In this document: piece by piece, positions 1-8,987 of the stretch | How positions within the stretch are numbered: position 1 is the first letter of the stretch | How the letters are laid out: every line of letters begins with the position of its first letter | Virus record (IMG/VR): IMGVR_UViG_3300047408_000022 | Span: 1 to 31,883 of that record | Reading direction: 5' to 3' (one strand) | Source: a virus | Length of the DNA stretch: 31,883 bases | Notes under the pieces: model-generated | What the model was told of the DNA's origin: nothing | The model's database searches: none | What the model saw: the letters and a program-made list of their open reading frames with translations, nothing else | Program-made: the position numbers and the translations under genes

Positions 1-2
1 TG

Positions 3-824
3 AACGCGATCACGAAGGCCATCGCAGACACGTTGAACCGCTATGCAGTCCCCCGCCTGTTCGCGGTCAACGGGTGGAAGCTGGACGAGCTGCCGCGCTT
101 CGAGCCCACCAACGTGGACCCGCCGGCGCTCGACCAGCTCGCCGCCTTCATCTCCTCGACCGCCGGTGCCGGCATGCAGTGGTTCCCGGACCCGGAGCTG
201 GAGAAGTACATCCGCGAGATCGCCCGCCTGCCCGAGATGACCGACGAGGACGTGGACTACAAGCGGCTGATGCTGCAGCAGCAGCAGATGACCGAGTACG
301 CCAGCGGTCAGATGGACCTGCTCGGGCTGAAGACCAAGGCCGAGATGACGGCCCAGGGGATGACCCCGGAGCAGGCCGAGATCCACTCCCAGACCCCGCA
401 CCCGGCCACCGCAGATCAGGAGCTCCAGCAGCAGCAGGGTCAGATGGACCTGCAGACCCAGCAGCAGATGCAGCAGGCCCAGATCCAGCAGCAGCCCCCG
501 CCCGAGGACCCGAACGCCGAGAAGCAGCATCTCCGCGACACCCAGAAGATGCAGCTCGAGGAGAAGACGGCGGACAAGACCCACTCGCGCGAGAAGGAGC
601 GGATGCGGCTCCAGGACGTGATGAGCACCCGCGAGCACAAGCGCTCCCTGGAGGCGCTCAAGCACAAGGACCGCTCAGCGGCGACCAATGCCAAACTGAA
701 GCTCCAGCAGCAGAAGGCAGCGGCCAAGAAGCCCGGAGGGGCATCGACGGCGAAGCCCCCGGCCAAGAAGACCGCCGCGAAGAAGACCCTGAAGAAGCTG
801 CCGCCGAAGAAGAAGGGACGCTGA
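3..824 (+). CDS. Portal protein, C-terminal part (5' end outside window)
   Basis: The frame is open from the window edge, so only the last 273 residues of the gene are present. The first visible residues (NAITKAIADTLNRYAVPRLF, followed by VNGW) resemble the C-terminal wing of phage portal proteins, which form the dodecameric ring through which DNA is packaged and leaves. After this come a glutamine-rich stretch (about residues 95-175), a charged helical stretch rich in K, R and E, and a basic tail made of PAKK/AAKK-type repeats. That tail resembles histone H1-like tails and could contact DNA or other head proteins, which is inference. The position just before minor head, protease, scaffold and capsid genes fits a portal. 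The internal ATG at 33 is not the real start, because the frame and the conserved sequence continue upstream of it. I am fairly sure of the portal call, less so of the tail's role. Confidence 0.75.
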   Translation, partial: NAITKAIADTLNRYAVPRLFAVNGWKLDELPRFEPTNVDPPALDQLAAFISSTAGAGMQWFPDPELEKYIREIARLPEMTDEDVDYKRLMLQQQQMTEYASGQMDLLGLKTKAEMTAQGMTPEQAEIHSQTPHPATADQELQQQQGQMDLQTQQQMQQAQIQQQPPPEDPNAEKQHLRDTQKMQLEEKTADKTHSREKERMRLQDVMSTREHKRSLEALKHKDRSAATNAKLKLQQQKAAAKKPGGASTAKPPAKKTAAKKTLKKLPPKKKGR

Positions 825-825
825 C

Positions 826-3800
826 GTGCCCTACAAGTCGGACAAGCAGAGGCGGTACATGCACGCCCAGCACCCGGGGATCGCGTCCAGGTGGGACGCG
901 GAGATCCGGGGGAAGAAGAAGGTCTCCAAGTCCAAGAAGGACTGGGCCATCGGTCTGGGCACCGCCACCGTGGGCGGTGCGCTCGCCAACCAGGTCCCTG
1001 GGGCTCGCTACCGCCGGAAGAAGAAGATGGAGAAGGGCAAGATCAAGAAGGCCTACTACACCCCCACCTCGACTGATCCCTTCTTCAACCACCGTGCTGC
1101 CGAGGCGGCGTTCAACCTGGTGATGAAGATGGACGAGCCGACCGCTCGGATGTTCACCACCTTCGTGGTCTCCGACCTGTTCGAGGACGACATCAACAAC
1201 AACCTGGAGACCATCCAGAAGGCCCTGAACCAGCACTTCGCCCAGCGCACGGAAGAGGTGAAGAAGGCCCTGGTGAGGGCTGCCCTGAACTCCCCGCCGG
1301 ACCAGCTGGAGACCTTCGCCAAGGCGCACGCGGTCCTGGAGGAGATCTCGAAGACTCCGCACAACCCCCAGTACTACGGCTACGACTGGGATCCTTCGGA
1401 CTTCCGTCGTGACCCTGGCACCGGTCGGTTCATGGTCAAGGTGAAGCACACCATGACCCATCCGCTGTCCGGACAGCAGGCGGAGGATGTGATCGGGTCT
1501 GCCGGTCCGGCACACCTGAGTCGTAGGCAGCGGGCTCAGTACCAGGACGAGTACCGGCAGGTGGCCTCGTTCCTGAGCGGGGTCAAGAACATCAGTGGCC
1601 AGACCGGTGATGTCAACGTGATCTACCACCTGCGGGACAGGGCCGGGAACAACTTCACCCATGCCAGCAACCAGCAGACTCCACCCACCACCTACCTGGA
1701 GGACCCGAACTTCACGCTGGTGGCGATGGAGGCCAAGCCGGAGACGCTGACCGCCGGCGGTGCTGCGTACGGGCTGATGGGCGGGATGAACCAGGATCAG
1801 GTGCGTCGTACCAATCTGGCCTTCTCTGGAGACCAGAACGCACTGGCCACCAAGTTCAGTGCCGACTGGGCCAACGCCGGTGTCGGTACTCCGCAGAACC
1901 AGAACAGCCGTCTGTTCGGACGGCTGGGTGCCAGCGGTGACTTCCTGAACCAGGTCGGTGCACCCGGGTCCAAGGCTCAGCTGGCGGGCAAGTTCGCGCA
2001 GGTGGTGGGCCAGTACGGTCCCGAGGCGGAGCGGGTGATCGGTCCCTCGGCCCGGAAGACGGCTTACCGGTACCGGGGCACCGAGAAGGCACCGGACGAT
2101 GCACTGGTCGCCGTCTACGGGCGCGAGATCATGGACGCCAAGAAGTACGGCCCCACCGAGTCCGAGGCGGACAAGCGGCTGATGGCCAGGGATGGGAAGC
2201 CCGGGTTCGGGACGAGACGCGAGAAGGCACGCGGGGACTTCACGTCCTTCCAGACCAGGCGTGGTACCGGCAGCAGCCGGGGCACCGGAGAGCGGGAGAC
2301 ACCGATTCCGGAGTACAACCAGATCGGTCGGTTCCAGGCCTACCAGCAGGATCTGGCCAACCGCGAGCCGTCCTGGGCGGAGCGCGGGATGGGCACGGCG
2401 GTCGTAGCCGACTACCTGAGCCGCCGGCTCCCGGACAAGCACCTGTACAAGCTGCACGTCCTGGCCGGGAACACTCCTCCGTCCGAGGGCGTCATCATCA
2501 ACGCCCAGGGTCAGATCGCTTCCCAGGCGGTCGGCTACGGAGATGACCACTACCTGCCGTTCAACCTCAAGAACCTGGGTGACCTGAAGGGCGGGGAGTA
2601 CGTCCGGAACCGCTCGGTGGGTGGGCTCACCTCCGAGGACATCTACACCGGTCTGATCAGTGGGGCTCGCCGGGTCACCGTGGTGTCCCGCTCGGGCACG
2701 TTCTCGATGGAGTTCGAGCCGGACTTCCGGGGCGGGCGTCGACACAACGACAAGGCCAAGCGGATGACCGCCCGGTACGAGTCGCTGTTGGACGCGGTGC
2801 AGTCCGGACAGGTGGACCGGCAGCAGGTGCCGAAGGCCTGGAAGGACGAGATCAAGCGGGAGGTCCTGAACGACGAGTACTTCCGGAACGCCCGCAAGGA
2901 GGTCCAGCAGGACGAGATCGAGCGCCAGCTGAAGGAGTTCAAGGAGAACCCGAAGATCGAGGGTCGGGACGAGGAGCGGGCCGAGACGATGGCCCAGCGG
3001 TTCGAGGAGCGGGCAGCCAAGGGAGAGGTCTCTACCCAGGACGCCAAGGACTACCGAGCCCAGGTCTTCAACGAGCTCTACAACATGAAGGAGGTCCGGT
3101 TCCGGCTGAACGGGATCGGCTACGAGGCTGCCCTGAAGTCACTGCAGGAGCAGTTCCCGTACTACATCAAGAAGGTCGACACGAAGCCCACCAGGGACGA
3201 GGAGCTGCTCGAGTTCACCCTGGACGAGGGCTACGTGGAGCCGGGACGCAACCGCCCGACCAAGGTCAACGCCGGCTACTACGGGATGAAGGAGAACGAG
3301 GCGGACCAGCAAGGGTTCCTCTCCGCCTCCCAGATGGACTACCAGCGCGGGAAGAACACCAAGAAGGGAGCAGTCCCGGCTGCTGCCGCCGCCGCTGTCG
3401 GGTTCACCGCCGAGCCCGCCGGTACCGGTGGGGGTACCGGTGGCGAAGAGGCACGTCGTCGTCAGCAGCTCCAGGACGTGCTGGCGCACGAGGGTGCAGC
3501 CACCGATGTCGTCGAGCACGCGGTCACGCTCCGGCAGGACATCCGGATGGGAACCGGCGACAACTACGTGGGTGGCCGGAGGCCGACCTACATGGACATG
3601 GACGACGACCGGTTCCGGGTCTGGCTCAACGAGGAGCCGGGCAACCTGGACCGGTTCAACAACTTCCTGCGGGACAACGCGGAGGTCTGGTCCCGGGAGG
3701 GCGAGGGCGGCATCGGCGGGTTCGCTCTCAAGTACCAGCGGTACCGTGACGCGCTCGGTCGGTCGCAGCCGAACCCGTACAGCCGGGACAGGGCTGAGAC

Positions 3801-4740
3801 CCTGCCCCCGAACCCGTACACGTTCTCGGGGCCGGGCTTCGAGGGGAACGCCTACCACGCGGGCGCACGCCCGGCAGAGATCACCGCAGAGCTGCGGGAG
3901 CTGGATCGTGCCACCAACCTGCTCACCACGCGCAAGCAGCTCTCCGAGCTCAACGATGCCGAGATGCGTACGGAGATCCAGCGGCTGGGGTCACTGCGTC
4001 GGGCGAAGGAGTCCGGGCACAGCTTCAACGACCTGATGGCCGTCAACCGGCAGTACAGCCCGGACGCACCGTCTCCGACTGCGCTCGAGTCGATCTTCGC
4101 CAGCGACGAGTCGATGGCCAAGCACCTGGACAAGATCCACCAGGCCAGGTACCTGAAGTCGATGCAGAGGCTAGCCAACACGGGTCCGGCTCCTCAGCCG
4201 GCTCGTGGTCTGGGGCCCACCACCCCACCGGCTACCACCGGTCCCACCACTCCGGCACCGGGCACCGGTCCCACCACACCGCCGGCGGCTACACCCACGC
4301 CTGCGACCGGGCCCACTGGTCCGGCCACAGGGCCCACCGGTACGCCCAGCACACCCGTGGTCAACGCGCCCGGAGGAGGCGGACCGGCACAGCCCAACCC
4401 CGCGACCACCGGTGGACATCTCCAGCCTGTGGTCGTGAATCGCCGAAGCGACGACCTGACGGACGCGATCGCAGTCGGCGCTGCTGCTGTGACCCAGCTG
4501 AATCGGGACCTTGCCATCATGCCTAGAAACTCGGCCAGGGCTGAGCAGCAGGAGATCAAGAACGCGATGGACCTCGTTCAGCCGCGACTGCATGTGATGG
4601 ACTACCAGGCCAACCGACAGCAGATCGCTGATCACATCATCGGGGCCATCCAGAACGAGGATCTTCGGAACAACGTGCTGAGGCAGTACAAGATGACCGA
4701 CCTCATTCCTCCGCCCACGTACTACCGCAATAGCCCATGA
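826..4740 (+). CDS. Very large virion-associated protein of unknown function (1304 aa)
   Basis: It starts at GTG 826, one base after the portal stop, with an AAGGGA ribosome site upstream. The N-terminus MPYKSDKQRRYMHAQHP resembles a motif I recall at the start of small phage head proteins. A basic region with a weak Gly/Ala hydrophobic segment (about residues 40-60) follows. At residues 193-202 is FRRDPGTGRF, an RD..GRF-type motif also found in the MuF protein and in the tagged gene at 15289. The middle is charged and probably helical (about residues 640-770). A low-complexity Thr/Pro/Gly/Ala linker runs from about residue 1125 to 1190, ending in a short C-terminal domain. I recognise no enzyme motif. 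Its place between portal and MuF protein, and its 4-base ATGA overlap with the latter, suggest a head protein made with them, perhaps an internal or ejected one. That role is inferred. Confidence 0.8.
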   Translation: MPYKSDKQRRYMHAQHPGIASRWDAEIRGKKKVSKSKKDWAIGLGTATVGGALANQVPGARYRRKKKMEKGKIKKAYYTPTSTDPFFNHRAAEAAFNLVMKMDEPTARMFTTFVVSDLFEDDINNNLETIQKALNQHFAQRTEEVKKALVRAALNSPPDQLETFAKAHAVLEEISKTPHNPQYYGYDWDPSDFRRDPGTGRFMVKVKHTMTHPLSGQQAEDVIGSAGPAHLSRRQRAQYQDEYRQVASFLSGVKNISGQTGDVNVIYHLRDRAGNNFTHASNQQTPPTTYLEDPNFTLVAMEAKPETLTAGGAAYGLMGGMNQDQVRRTNLAFSGDQNALATKFSADWANAGVGTPQNQNSRLFGRLGASGDFLNQVGAPGSKAQLAGKFAQVVGQYGPEAERVIGPSARKTAYRYRGTEKAPDDALVAVYGREIMDAKKYGPTESEADKRLMARDGKPGFGTRREKARGDFTSFQTRRGTGSSRGTGERETPIPEYNQIGRFQAYQQDLANREPSWAERGMGTAVVADYLSRRLPDKHLYKLHVLAGNTPPSEGVIINAQGQIASQAVGYGDDHYLPFNLKNLGDLKGGEYVRNRSVGGLTSEDIYTGLISGARRVTVVSRSGTFSMEFEPDFRGGRRHNDKAKRMTARYESLLDAVQSGQVDRQQVPKAWKDEIKREVLNDEYFRNARKEVQQDEIERQLKEFKENPKIEGRDEERAETMAQRFEERAAKGEVSTQDAKDYRAQVFNELYNMKEVRFRLNGIGYEAALKSLQEQFPYYIKKVDTKPTRDEELLEFTLDEGYVEPGRNRPTKVNAGYYGMKENEADQQGFLSASQMDYQRGKNTKKGAVPAAAAAAVGFTAEPAGTGGGTGGEEARRRQQLQDVLAHEGAATDVVEHAVTLRQDIRMGTGDNYVGGRRPTYMDMDDDRFRVWLNEEPGNLDRFNNFLRDNAEVWSREGEGGIGGFALKYQRYRDALGRSQPNPYSRDRAETLPPNPYTFSGPGFEGNAYHAGARPAEITAELRELDRATNLLTTRKQLSELNDAEMRTEIQRLGSLRRAKESGHSFNDLMAVNRQYSPDAPSPTALESIFASDESMAKHLDKIHQARYLKSMQRLANTGPAPQPARGLGPTTPPATTGPTTPAPGTGPTTPPAATPTPATGPTGPATGPTGTPSTPVVNAPGGGGPAQPNPATTGGHLQPVVVNRRSDDLTDAIAVGAAAVTQLNRDLAIMPRNSARAEQQEIKNAMDLVQPRLHVMDYQANRQQIADHIIGAIQNEDLRNNVLRQYKMTDLIPPPTYYRNSP

Positions 4741-6647
4741 CCACAGCCCCGTACGTCGAGCTACGGGTCAACCCGACCGACCTGCGGCCAGGTGACCTGC
4801 CGAAGGCGGGCGAGTTCCTGGGTACCCCTGCCGACGCCATCCAGGCTGCCCTGGCGATGACCAGGGCAGCGATGGTGGACCAGATGAAGGGCGAGATCAG
4901 CGGGATCGGTCAGCCCTCCCACTACCAGCTGATGCGGATCGCTGACCTGGCCTGGCAGGCATCCTTCTGGAGGTTCCGGAAGGTCTCGGCTCCGATCATC
5001 GCGGATGCCTACCTGCAGGCCTACCGAGCTGCCGATGCCGGCGATGTGCCGATGTCGGTGATCTACGACCTGGCCGACAAGCACGCCGAGAAGATCGGGT
5101 TGTACTTCCACGAGACCTCGCGGCAGGCGCTGTCGGAGGGCTTCAACTCGATGGTGAACCGGCAGATCCCGGCTCGGGTGGCGGCGGACCGAGTGATGGA
5201 TGCCTACGGTCTGACCCCACGGCAGATGCGCGGGTACGTCGCGAACAAGCAGTTCAACACGCCGATCATGGACATCGTGCCCAGAGCCCTGAAGGAGCGC
5301 GCTCGCACCTACATCGACCGGGCCTTCATCCAGCGGACCAAGAAGCTGAGCGAGCAGGAGGAGCACAACATCGACGAGCAGGCGAAGCAGTTCGCCTGGA
5401 TGTGGATGCAGGACAAGGGCCTGCTGAACGAGAAGGCCCAGAAGCTCTGGATCACCGCGCGCGACGAGCGGGTGTGCCCGGTGTGCGGTCCGCTGCACGG
5501 TCGGAAGGTGCTGGTCGGTGAGCAGTTCAAGACCCATGTGGGGGACTTCTGGTCACCAGGTCTGCATCCGAACTGCCGGTGCGTGGTGCGGCTGCTGGAG
5601 AACAGGTTCTCCAAGGCGCTGGGTGGGCTGGAGCTGAAGGAGTTCAACGAGGAGCACCCGCGCGGGTACGGGGGTCGGTTCGGGACCAAGACCCGGACCA
5701 AGCTGGCCGTCCTGGACACGGACGAGGAGTTCGAGCGGATCACTCAGGGGATGACCACTGCAGAGCCGACCACCGTCGACCCGCAGCAGGACCTGAAGTT
5801 CGCCGAGATCGCCCAGTACTCATGGCTGCCGCTGGCTCGGGCCAACGTGACACCTGCGCTACCGCAGACCTACGCCGTGGTCGAGGCACCGGTGGAGACC
5901 AAGGTCTGGACGCCGGTGGTCACACCCATGGAGGACACCAAGGTCGAGACCAAGGTGCAGGCTCCGGCGAGGGCCAAGGCCAAGCTGAAGCCGGTCATCG
6001 CGCCGGTCAAGACCAAGTTCGGTGATGTCGGCTGGGTGGTGGCTGACACCTACAACCTCGGTGACTTCCTCAACCTGGAGTTCACCGGATCCGAGCGGGT
6101 CTACAACTCTCGGAGGCAGGCCGAGAGAGCGGCCTCGGATGCGATCAGGGGCCATGTCGACCGAGCGGTGTCCGACATCATGAGGGACACCGGAGGGGAG
6201 TTCACCTTGCCGGACGGCAGTCGTCACCGGATGTCCAGGGAGCAGGTTCAGATCATGGCGGAGAGCGAGGCTCGCCAGGCTCAGTACCAGTTCGGCGGAT
6301 CTCCGGGTGTGGACATCACGCCACCGAAGCCGGAGGCCATCTCCGTCAGGACGCCCACCGGCGACACTCGTGTCCCCCTGGAGGACATCGCCACCCAGTT
6401 CGAGCAGCTGAATCGGAACGATCTGGTCTCTCCCATCGTGGCGATCGACCGCAAGCACGGGGAGACCAGCGAACCAGAGGAATATGGGCTGGACCCAAGG
6501 CTCTACAAGCCGGTCACCGAGTTCTACGGCGACTTCCGGATGCGTGCCGGCAAGAACTCCGGGATGGCCGACAGACAGGAGTTCAACGCGCCGATCGTGG
6601 ATGCCGTTCCGAAGAAGCAGCAGAGGCTCGGGCACCCGTACGACTAG
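4737..6647 (+). CDS. MuF-like minor head protein (SPP1 gp7 / Mu gpF family)
   Basis: Proteins of this family bind the portal and are needed for head assembly and proper DNA exit. The core lies at about residues 120-290. It ends in the family signature: W-I-T-A-R-D-E-R-V-C with Cys247 and Cys250, LHG with His254, and the HPNCRC box with His277, Cys280 and Cys282. The Cys/His pattern could bind a metal. Downstream of the core, residues 303-315 hold EEHPRGYGGRF, a glycine-rich GRF motif related to those in the 826 and 15289 proteins. About 320 further residues follow with no recognised domain, including a Pro/Val/Lys-rich stretch near 370-425, so the protein is longer than a minimal MuF. The start ATG at 4737 overlaps the previous stop as ATGA. 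The call is firm; the C-terminal extension is unexplained. Confidence 0.9.
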   Translation: MTTAPYVELRVNPTDLRPGDLPKAGEFLGTPADAIQAALAMTRAAMVDQMKGEISGIGQPSHYQLMRIADLAWQASFWRFRKVSAPIIADAYLQAYRAADAGDVPMSVIYDLADKHAEKIGLYFHETSRQALSEGFNSMVNRQIPARVAADRVMDAYGLTPRQMRGYVANKQFNTPIMDIVPRALKERARTYIDRAFIQRTKKLSEQEEHNIDEQAKQFAWMWMQDKGLLNEKAQKLWITARDERVCPVCGPLHGRKVLVGEQFKTHVGDFWSPGLHPNCRCVVRLLENRFSKALGGLELKEFNEEHPRGYGGRFGTKTRTKLAVLDTDEEFERITQGMTTAEPTTVDPQQDLKFAEIAQYSWLPLARANVTPALPQTYAVVEAPVETKVWTPVVTPMEDTKVETKVQAPARAKAKLKPVIAPVKTKFGDVGWVVADTYNLGDFLNLEFTGSERVYNSRRQAERAASDAIRGHVDRAVSDIMRDTGGEFTLPDGSRHRMSREQVQIMAESEARQAQYQFGGSPGVDITPPKPEAISVRTPTGDTRVPLEDIATQFEQLNRNDLVSPIVAIDRKHGETSEPEEYGLDPRLYKPVTEFYGDFRMRAGKNSGMADRQEFNAPIVDAVPKKQQRLGHPYD

Positions 6648-6669
6648 TCATCGGAAGGATCATGAAGAC

Positions 6670-7929
6670 ATGAGCGATGAGATCCTGGCCGAGGTGGTCG
6701 AGCTCGTCTACGGGCCCGGCTCCGAGCTGATCTCCAAGATGGAGCCCACTCAGTCCGATCTGTCCACGTCCTCCAAGCCCAGGAAGATGACCGACCGCCA
6801 GAAGCGGGCGGCGACCGCCGGGCTCAGCGCGGTGGGTGCCACAGCCGGGGCTGCTGGCCTGGCCCTGGGTACGCACAACATCGGTCGGGCCTACAAGGTG
6901 GCCCGGTTCGGGGCCAAGGGTGGCAGGGCGGCTCGAGCGGCCAAGCACGCGGCGAGCTCCACCAAGCCACTGATGGGCAGGCGTGCCGCGTTCAAGACGG
7001 CGGTCGGCAAGGAGAAGCTCGCGAGTGCGCTGCTGCCGCTGGAGGTGGCCGGGCTGGGTGGTGAGCTGATGGCCACCAAGATCCTGCACAACGACGTGAA
7101 GAAGAAGGGCAACCTACAGCCGGTCCAGAAGAACGTGCACGAGACCGTCAAGCACGGCAGCGACACCTTCAAGAGCGGCTCCAAGGTCGTCGTCCGGAAC
7201 GCCAAGGAGATCCACGAGGAGTCCAAGGCGATCCCGCTCAGCACACCCGCGCTGGCCCGCAAGGTGATCACCGACCCCCGGGTCCAGGCGAAGGGCAGGG
7301 AGTACAGCGCGAAGGGCAAGGGCACGTTCAAGGCGCTCCCGGGCAAGGTCAAGGCGAAAGCGGTCTACAAGAAGGGTGCTGATCCCGAGCTGGACGAGCT
7401 CCTACAGCAGGAGCGGGATGAGGTGGCCAGCGGCGGTCACCTGGGGAGGCAGGTCAAGTCCTGGCAGAAGAAGAACCCGGGCAAGGACTGGCAGACCCTC
7501 CAGCCGCTGAAGAAGAACGACGACGAGATCGACGTGGTGTGGGATGCCGAGATCTCCAAGGCCGACGCGGACAAGCAGCAGGTCTTCGGCTGGGCGTCGG
7601 TGGTGGAGGTCAACGGCGAGCCGATCGTGGATCTGCAGGGTGACCAGATCTCCGTCGACGAGATGGAGCGGGCTGGCTACGAGTACGTGATGAAGTCCCG
7701 CAAGGGTGGGGACATGCACCTGCGGAACAACTGGGAGCCGATCCAGAAGTCCGAGATGATCGAGTCCTTCATCGTGACCCCGGAGAAGCGGGAGGCGATG
7801 GGCCTGCCGGACTCGGTGCCCTCGGGGTGGTGGGTCGGCTTCAAGGTCCAGGACCCGAGCGTCTGGGACATGGTGAAGCGTGGAGAGCGAACCGGGTTCA
7901 GCATCCACGGCCACGGGCGGAGGACCTGA
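6670..7929 (+). CDS. Prohead protease, XkdF-like (Peptidase_S78_2), with a Gly/Ala-rich N-terminal extension
   Basis: The C-terminal domain (about residues 290-419) matches XkdF-type putative phage serine proteases. It contains VFGWASVVEVNG, IVDLQGDQI, SRKGGDMH with the likely catalytic His350, and MIESFIVT with the likely nucleophile Ser366. PSGWWVGFKV and a final GFSIHGHG follow. Such enzymes cleave scaffold and other head proteins during capsid maturation. The N-terminal 290 residues are unusual: a hydrophobic Gly/Ala segment (about 46-73) and a long lysine-rich region. The protease domain is therefore at the C-terminus of a protein that otherwise resembles its two downstream neighbours. 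I chose ATG 6670, the first in-frame start after the upstream stop, with GGAAGG about 11 bases before it. The ATG at 6662 runs into a stop at once. The stop overlaps the next start (TGATG). Confidence 0.85.
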   Translation: MSDEILAEVVELVYGPGSELISKMEPTQSDLSTSSKPRKMTDRQKRAATAGLSAVGATAGAAGLALGTHNIGRAYKVARFGAKGGRAARAAKHAASSTKPLMGRRAAFKTAVGKEKLASALLPLEVAGLGGELMATKILHNDVKKKGNLQPVQKNVHETVKHGSDTFKSGSKVVVRNAKEIHEESKAIPLSTPALARKVITDPRVQAKGREYSAKGKGTFKALPGKVKAKAVYKKGADPELDELLQQERDEVASGGHLGRQVKSWQKKNPGKDWQTLQPLKKNDDEIDVVWDAEISKADADKQQVFGWASVVEVNGEPIVDLQGDQISVDEMERAGYEYVMKSRKGGDMHLRNNWEPIQKSEMIESFIVTPEKREAMGLPDSVPSGWWVGFKVQDPSVWDMVKRGERTGFSIHGHGRRT

Positions 7930-8987
7930 TGACAGAGACCAGGCAGCAGCGTCACCGGAAGCTGACCGGAGGTGCGGTCGCCGGAGCCGGTACCACCGCT
8001 GCCGGCGTCGGTCTGCTCGGCGGGGGCATCCCGGGGATCAAGTCCAACCACACGACCATCGAGAACATCGGTCGGTACAACTCGAAGACCGGCGTCAAGA
8101 ACTCGCGGGTCAAGCGAGCCGGAGCCTCGCTCAGCACGATGCGGGGTGGCATCTTCGGCTACCGCACCGACGCCCACCGGGCGTTCCGGGATCGGGCAGT
8201 CAACAACGAGAAGTACTTCGCCAACAAGCCCGCCAACCGGGGCGACAGGTACCTGCGCGGCCTGGACGCGGGGAAGGTCCCAGCCGAAGAGAAGATCATC
8301 CGGCACATGAAGTTCGGTCGGAAGGCGTCCGGGGTCGCTCTGGTCGGTGGAACTGCTGCGGTGGCGGGAGGCCTGCACCTGGCCAAGGGGCCCAAGAAGC
8401 AGGAGGTGCACAAGGCCGAGAAGAAGCACTACCGCTCGGACACCGCCAACGCTGCGCTGATCACGGGCGGTGCCGGTGCCGCCGGAGTCAGCTACGGCGG
8501 GGCGCGGGTGCTGGAGTCACAGGGCCGCAAGTGGTCCGATCAGGCTGAGCACAGCCACAAGGAAGCCCAGAAGATCATCCCGAAGCTGGGTCCACCCCAG
8601 ACCAACCGCTTCGTCGAGAAGATCCCGAACCTCAGGGTTCGCGATGTCGGACCAGCCGCAGGCAACCCGACTCCGAAGAAGATCTCGAACGACTACCGGA
8701 ACCCGCAGAAGAGGCAGGTCCTGGCGGGCAAGAGCAAGGCCCAGGCCGAGATGGCTGGGCGCTTCCACGGTGACGCCTCGCAGGCGCGCTACTTCGCCGG
8801 GGTGTACGGCAAGACCGCGAACCTCGCGCGCAAGGTGCCGAAGCCCGCTCTGGGTGTGGCCGGCGTGGGTGCGCTCGGTCTGGTCGGGAGCCGGGGCGCG
8901 CGGAAGGCCAAGGAGAAGTACGACGCGAGCAAGGGCAAGAAGAGCGAGCTGTCGAAGCGGATGAGCGCGTTCGGGGTGGTGCACTGA
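7929..8987 (+). CDS. Gly/Ala-rich basic protein with several hydrophobic segments; truncated SAFG tag at C-terminus
   Basis: This 352-residue protein matches no family I know. It has four Gly/Ala-rich hydrophobic stretches with GxxxG-like spacing: about residues 14-37, 133-154, 174-194 and 307-325. They are separated by strongly basic segments. Such glycine-zipper sequences often insert in or span membranes, so a DNA-ejection or pore-forming virion protein is possible, but this is inference. The last residues are MSAFGVVH, a shortened copy of the tag that begins five small genes in this window. The start ATG 7929 overlaps the protease stop (TGATG), and the stop overlaps the next start in the same way, so the three genes are probably translated together. 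Position between protease and scaffold suggests incorporation into the procapsid. Confidence 0.8.
   Translation: MTETRQQRHRKLTGGAVAGAGTTAAGVGLLGGGIPGIKSNHTTIENIGRYNSKTGVKNSRVKRAGASLSTMRGGIFGYRTDAHRAFRDRAVNNEKYFANKPANRGDRYLRGLDAGKVPAEEKIIRHMKFGRKASGVALVGGTAAVAGGLHLAKGPKKQEVHKAEKKHYRSDTANAALITGGAGAAGVSYGGARVLESQGRKWSDQAEHSHKEAQKIIPKLGPPQTNRFVEKIPNLRVRDVGPAAGNPTPKKISNDYRNPQKRQVLAGKSKAQAEMAGRFHGDASQARYFAGVYGKTANLARKVPKPALGVAGVGALGLVGSRGARKAKEKYDASKGKKSELSKRMSAFGVVH
8961..8987 (+). other. Truncated C-terminal copy of the SAFG tag
   Basis: The codons read M-S-A-F-G-V-V-H-stop at the end of the 7929 gene. They match the first eight or nine positions of the tag except that Val replaces Asp/Glu, and the stop falls where Gly-x-x-Ser-Lys would follow. 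It may be the remnant of a separate tagged gene that fused to, or was lost from, this locus. Confidence 0.6.

Noticed and set aside
421-500. CAG-rich tract as a simple repeat
   Set aside because: It encodes the Gln-rich part of the portal with mixed neighbouring codons; it is not a pure microsatellite.
74-1123. 349-residue open frame on the plus strand
   Set aside because: It is an alternate frame over the portal end, dominated by Arg, Ala, Gly and Asp, and conflicts with the clear 826 start.
658-2745. 695-residue open frame on the minus strand
   Set aside because: It lies opposite the portal end and the 826 gene. Its Val/Leu/Arg/Gly-rich composition is that of an antisense shadow in GC-rich DNA, with no domain and no ribosome site.
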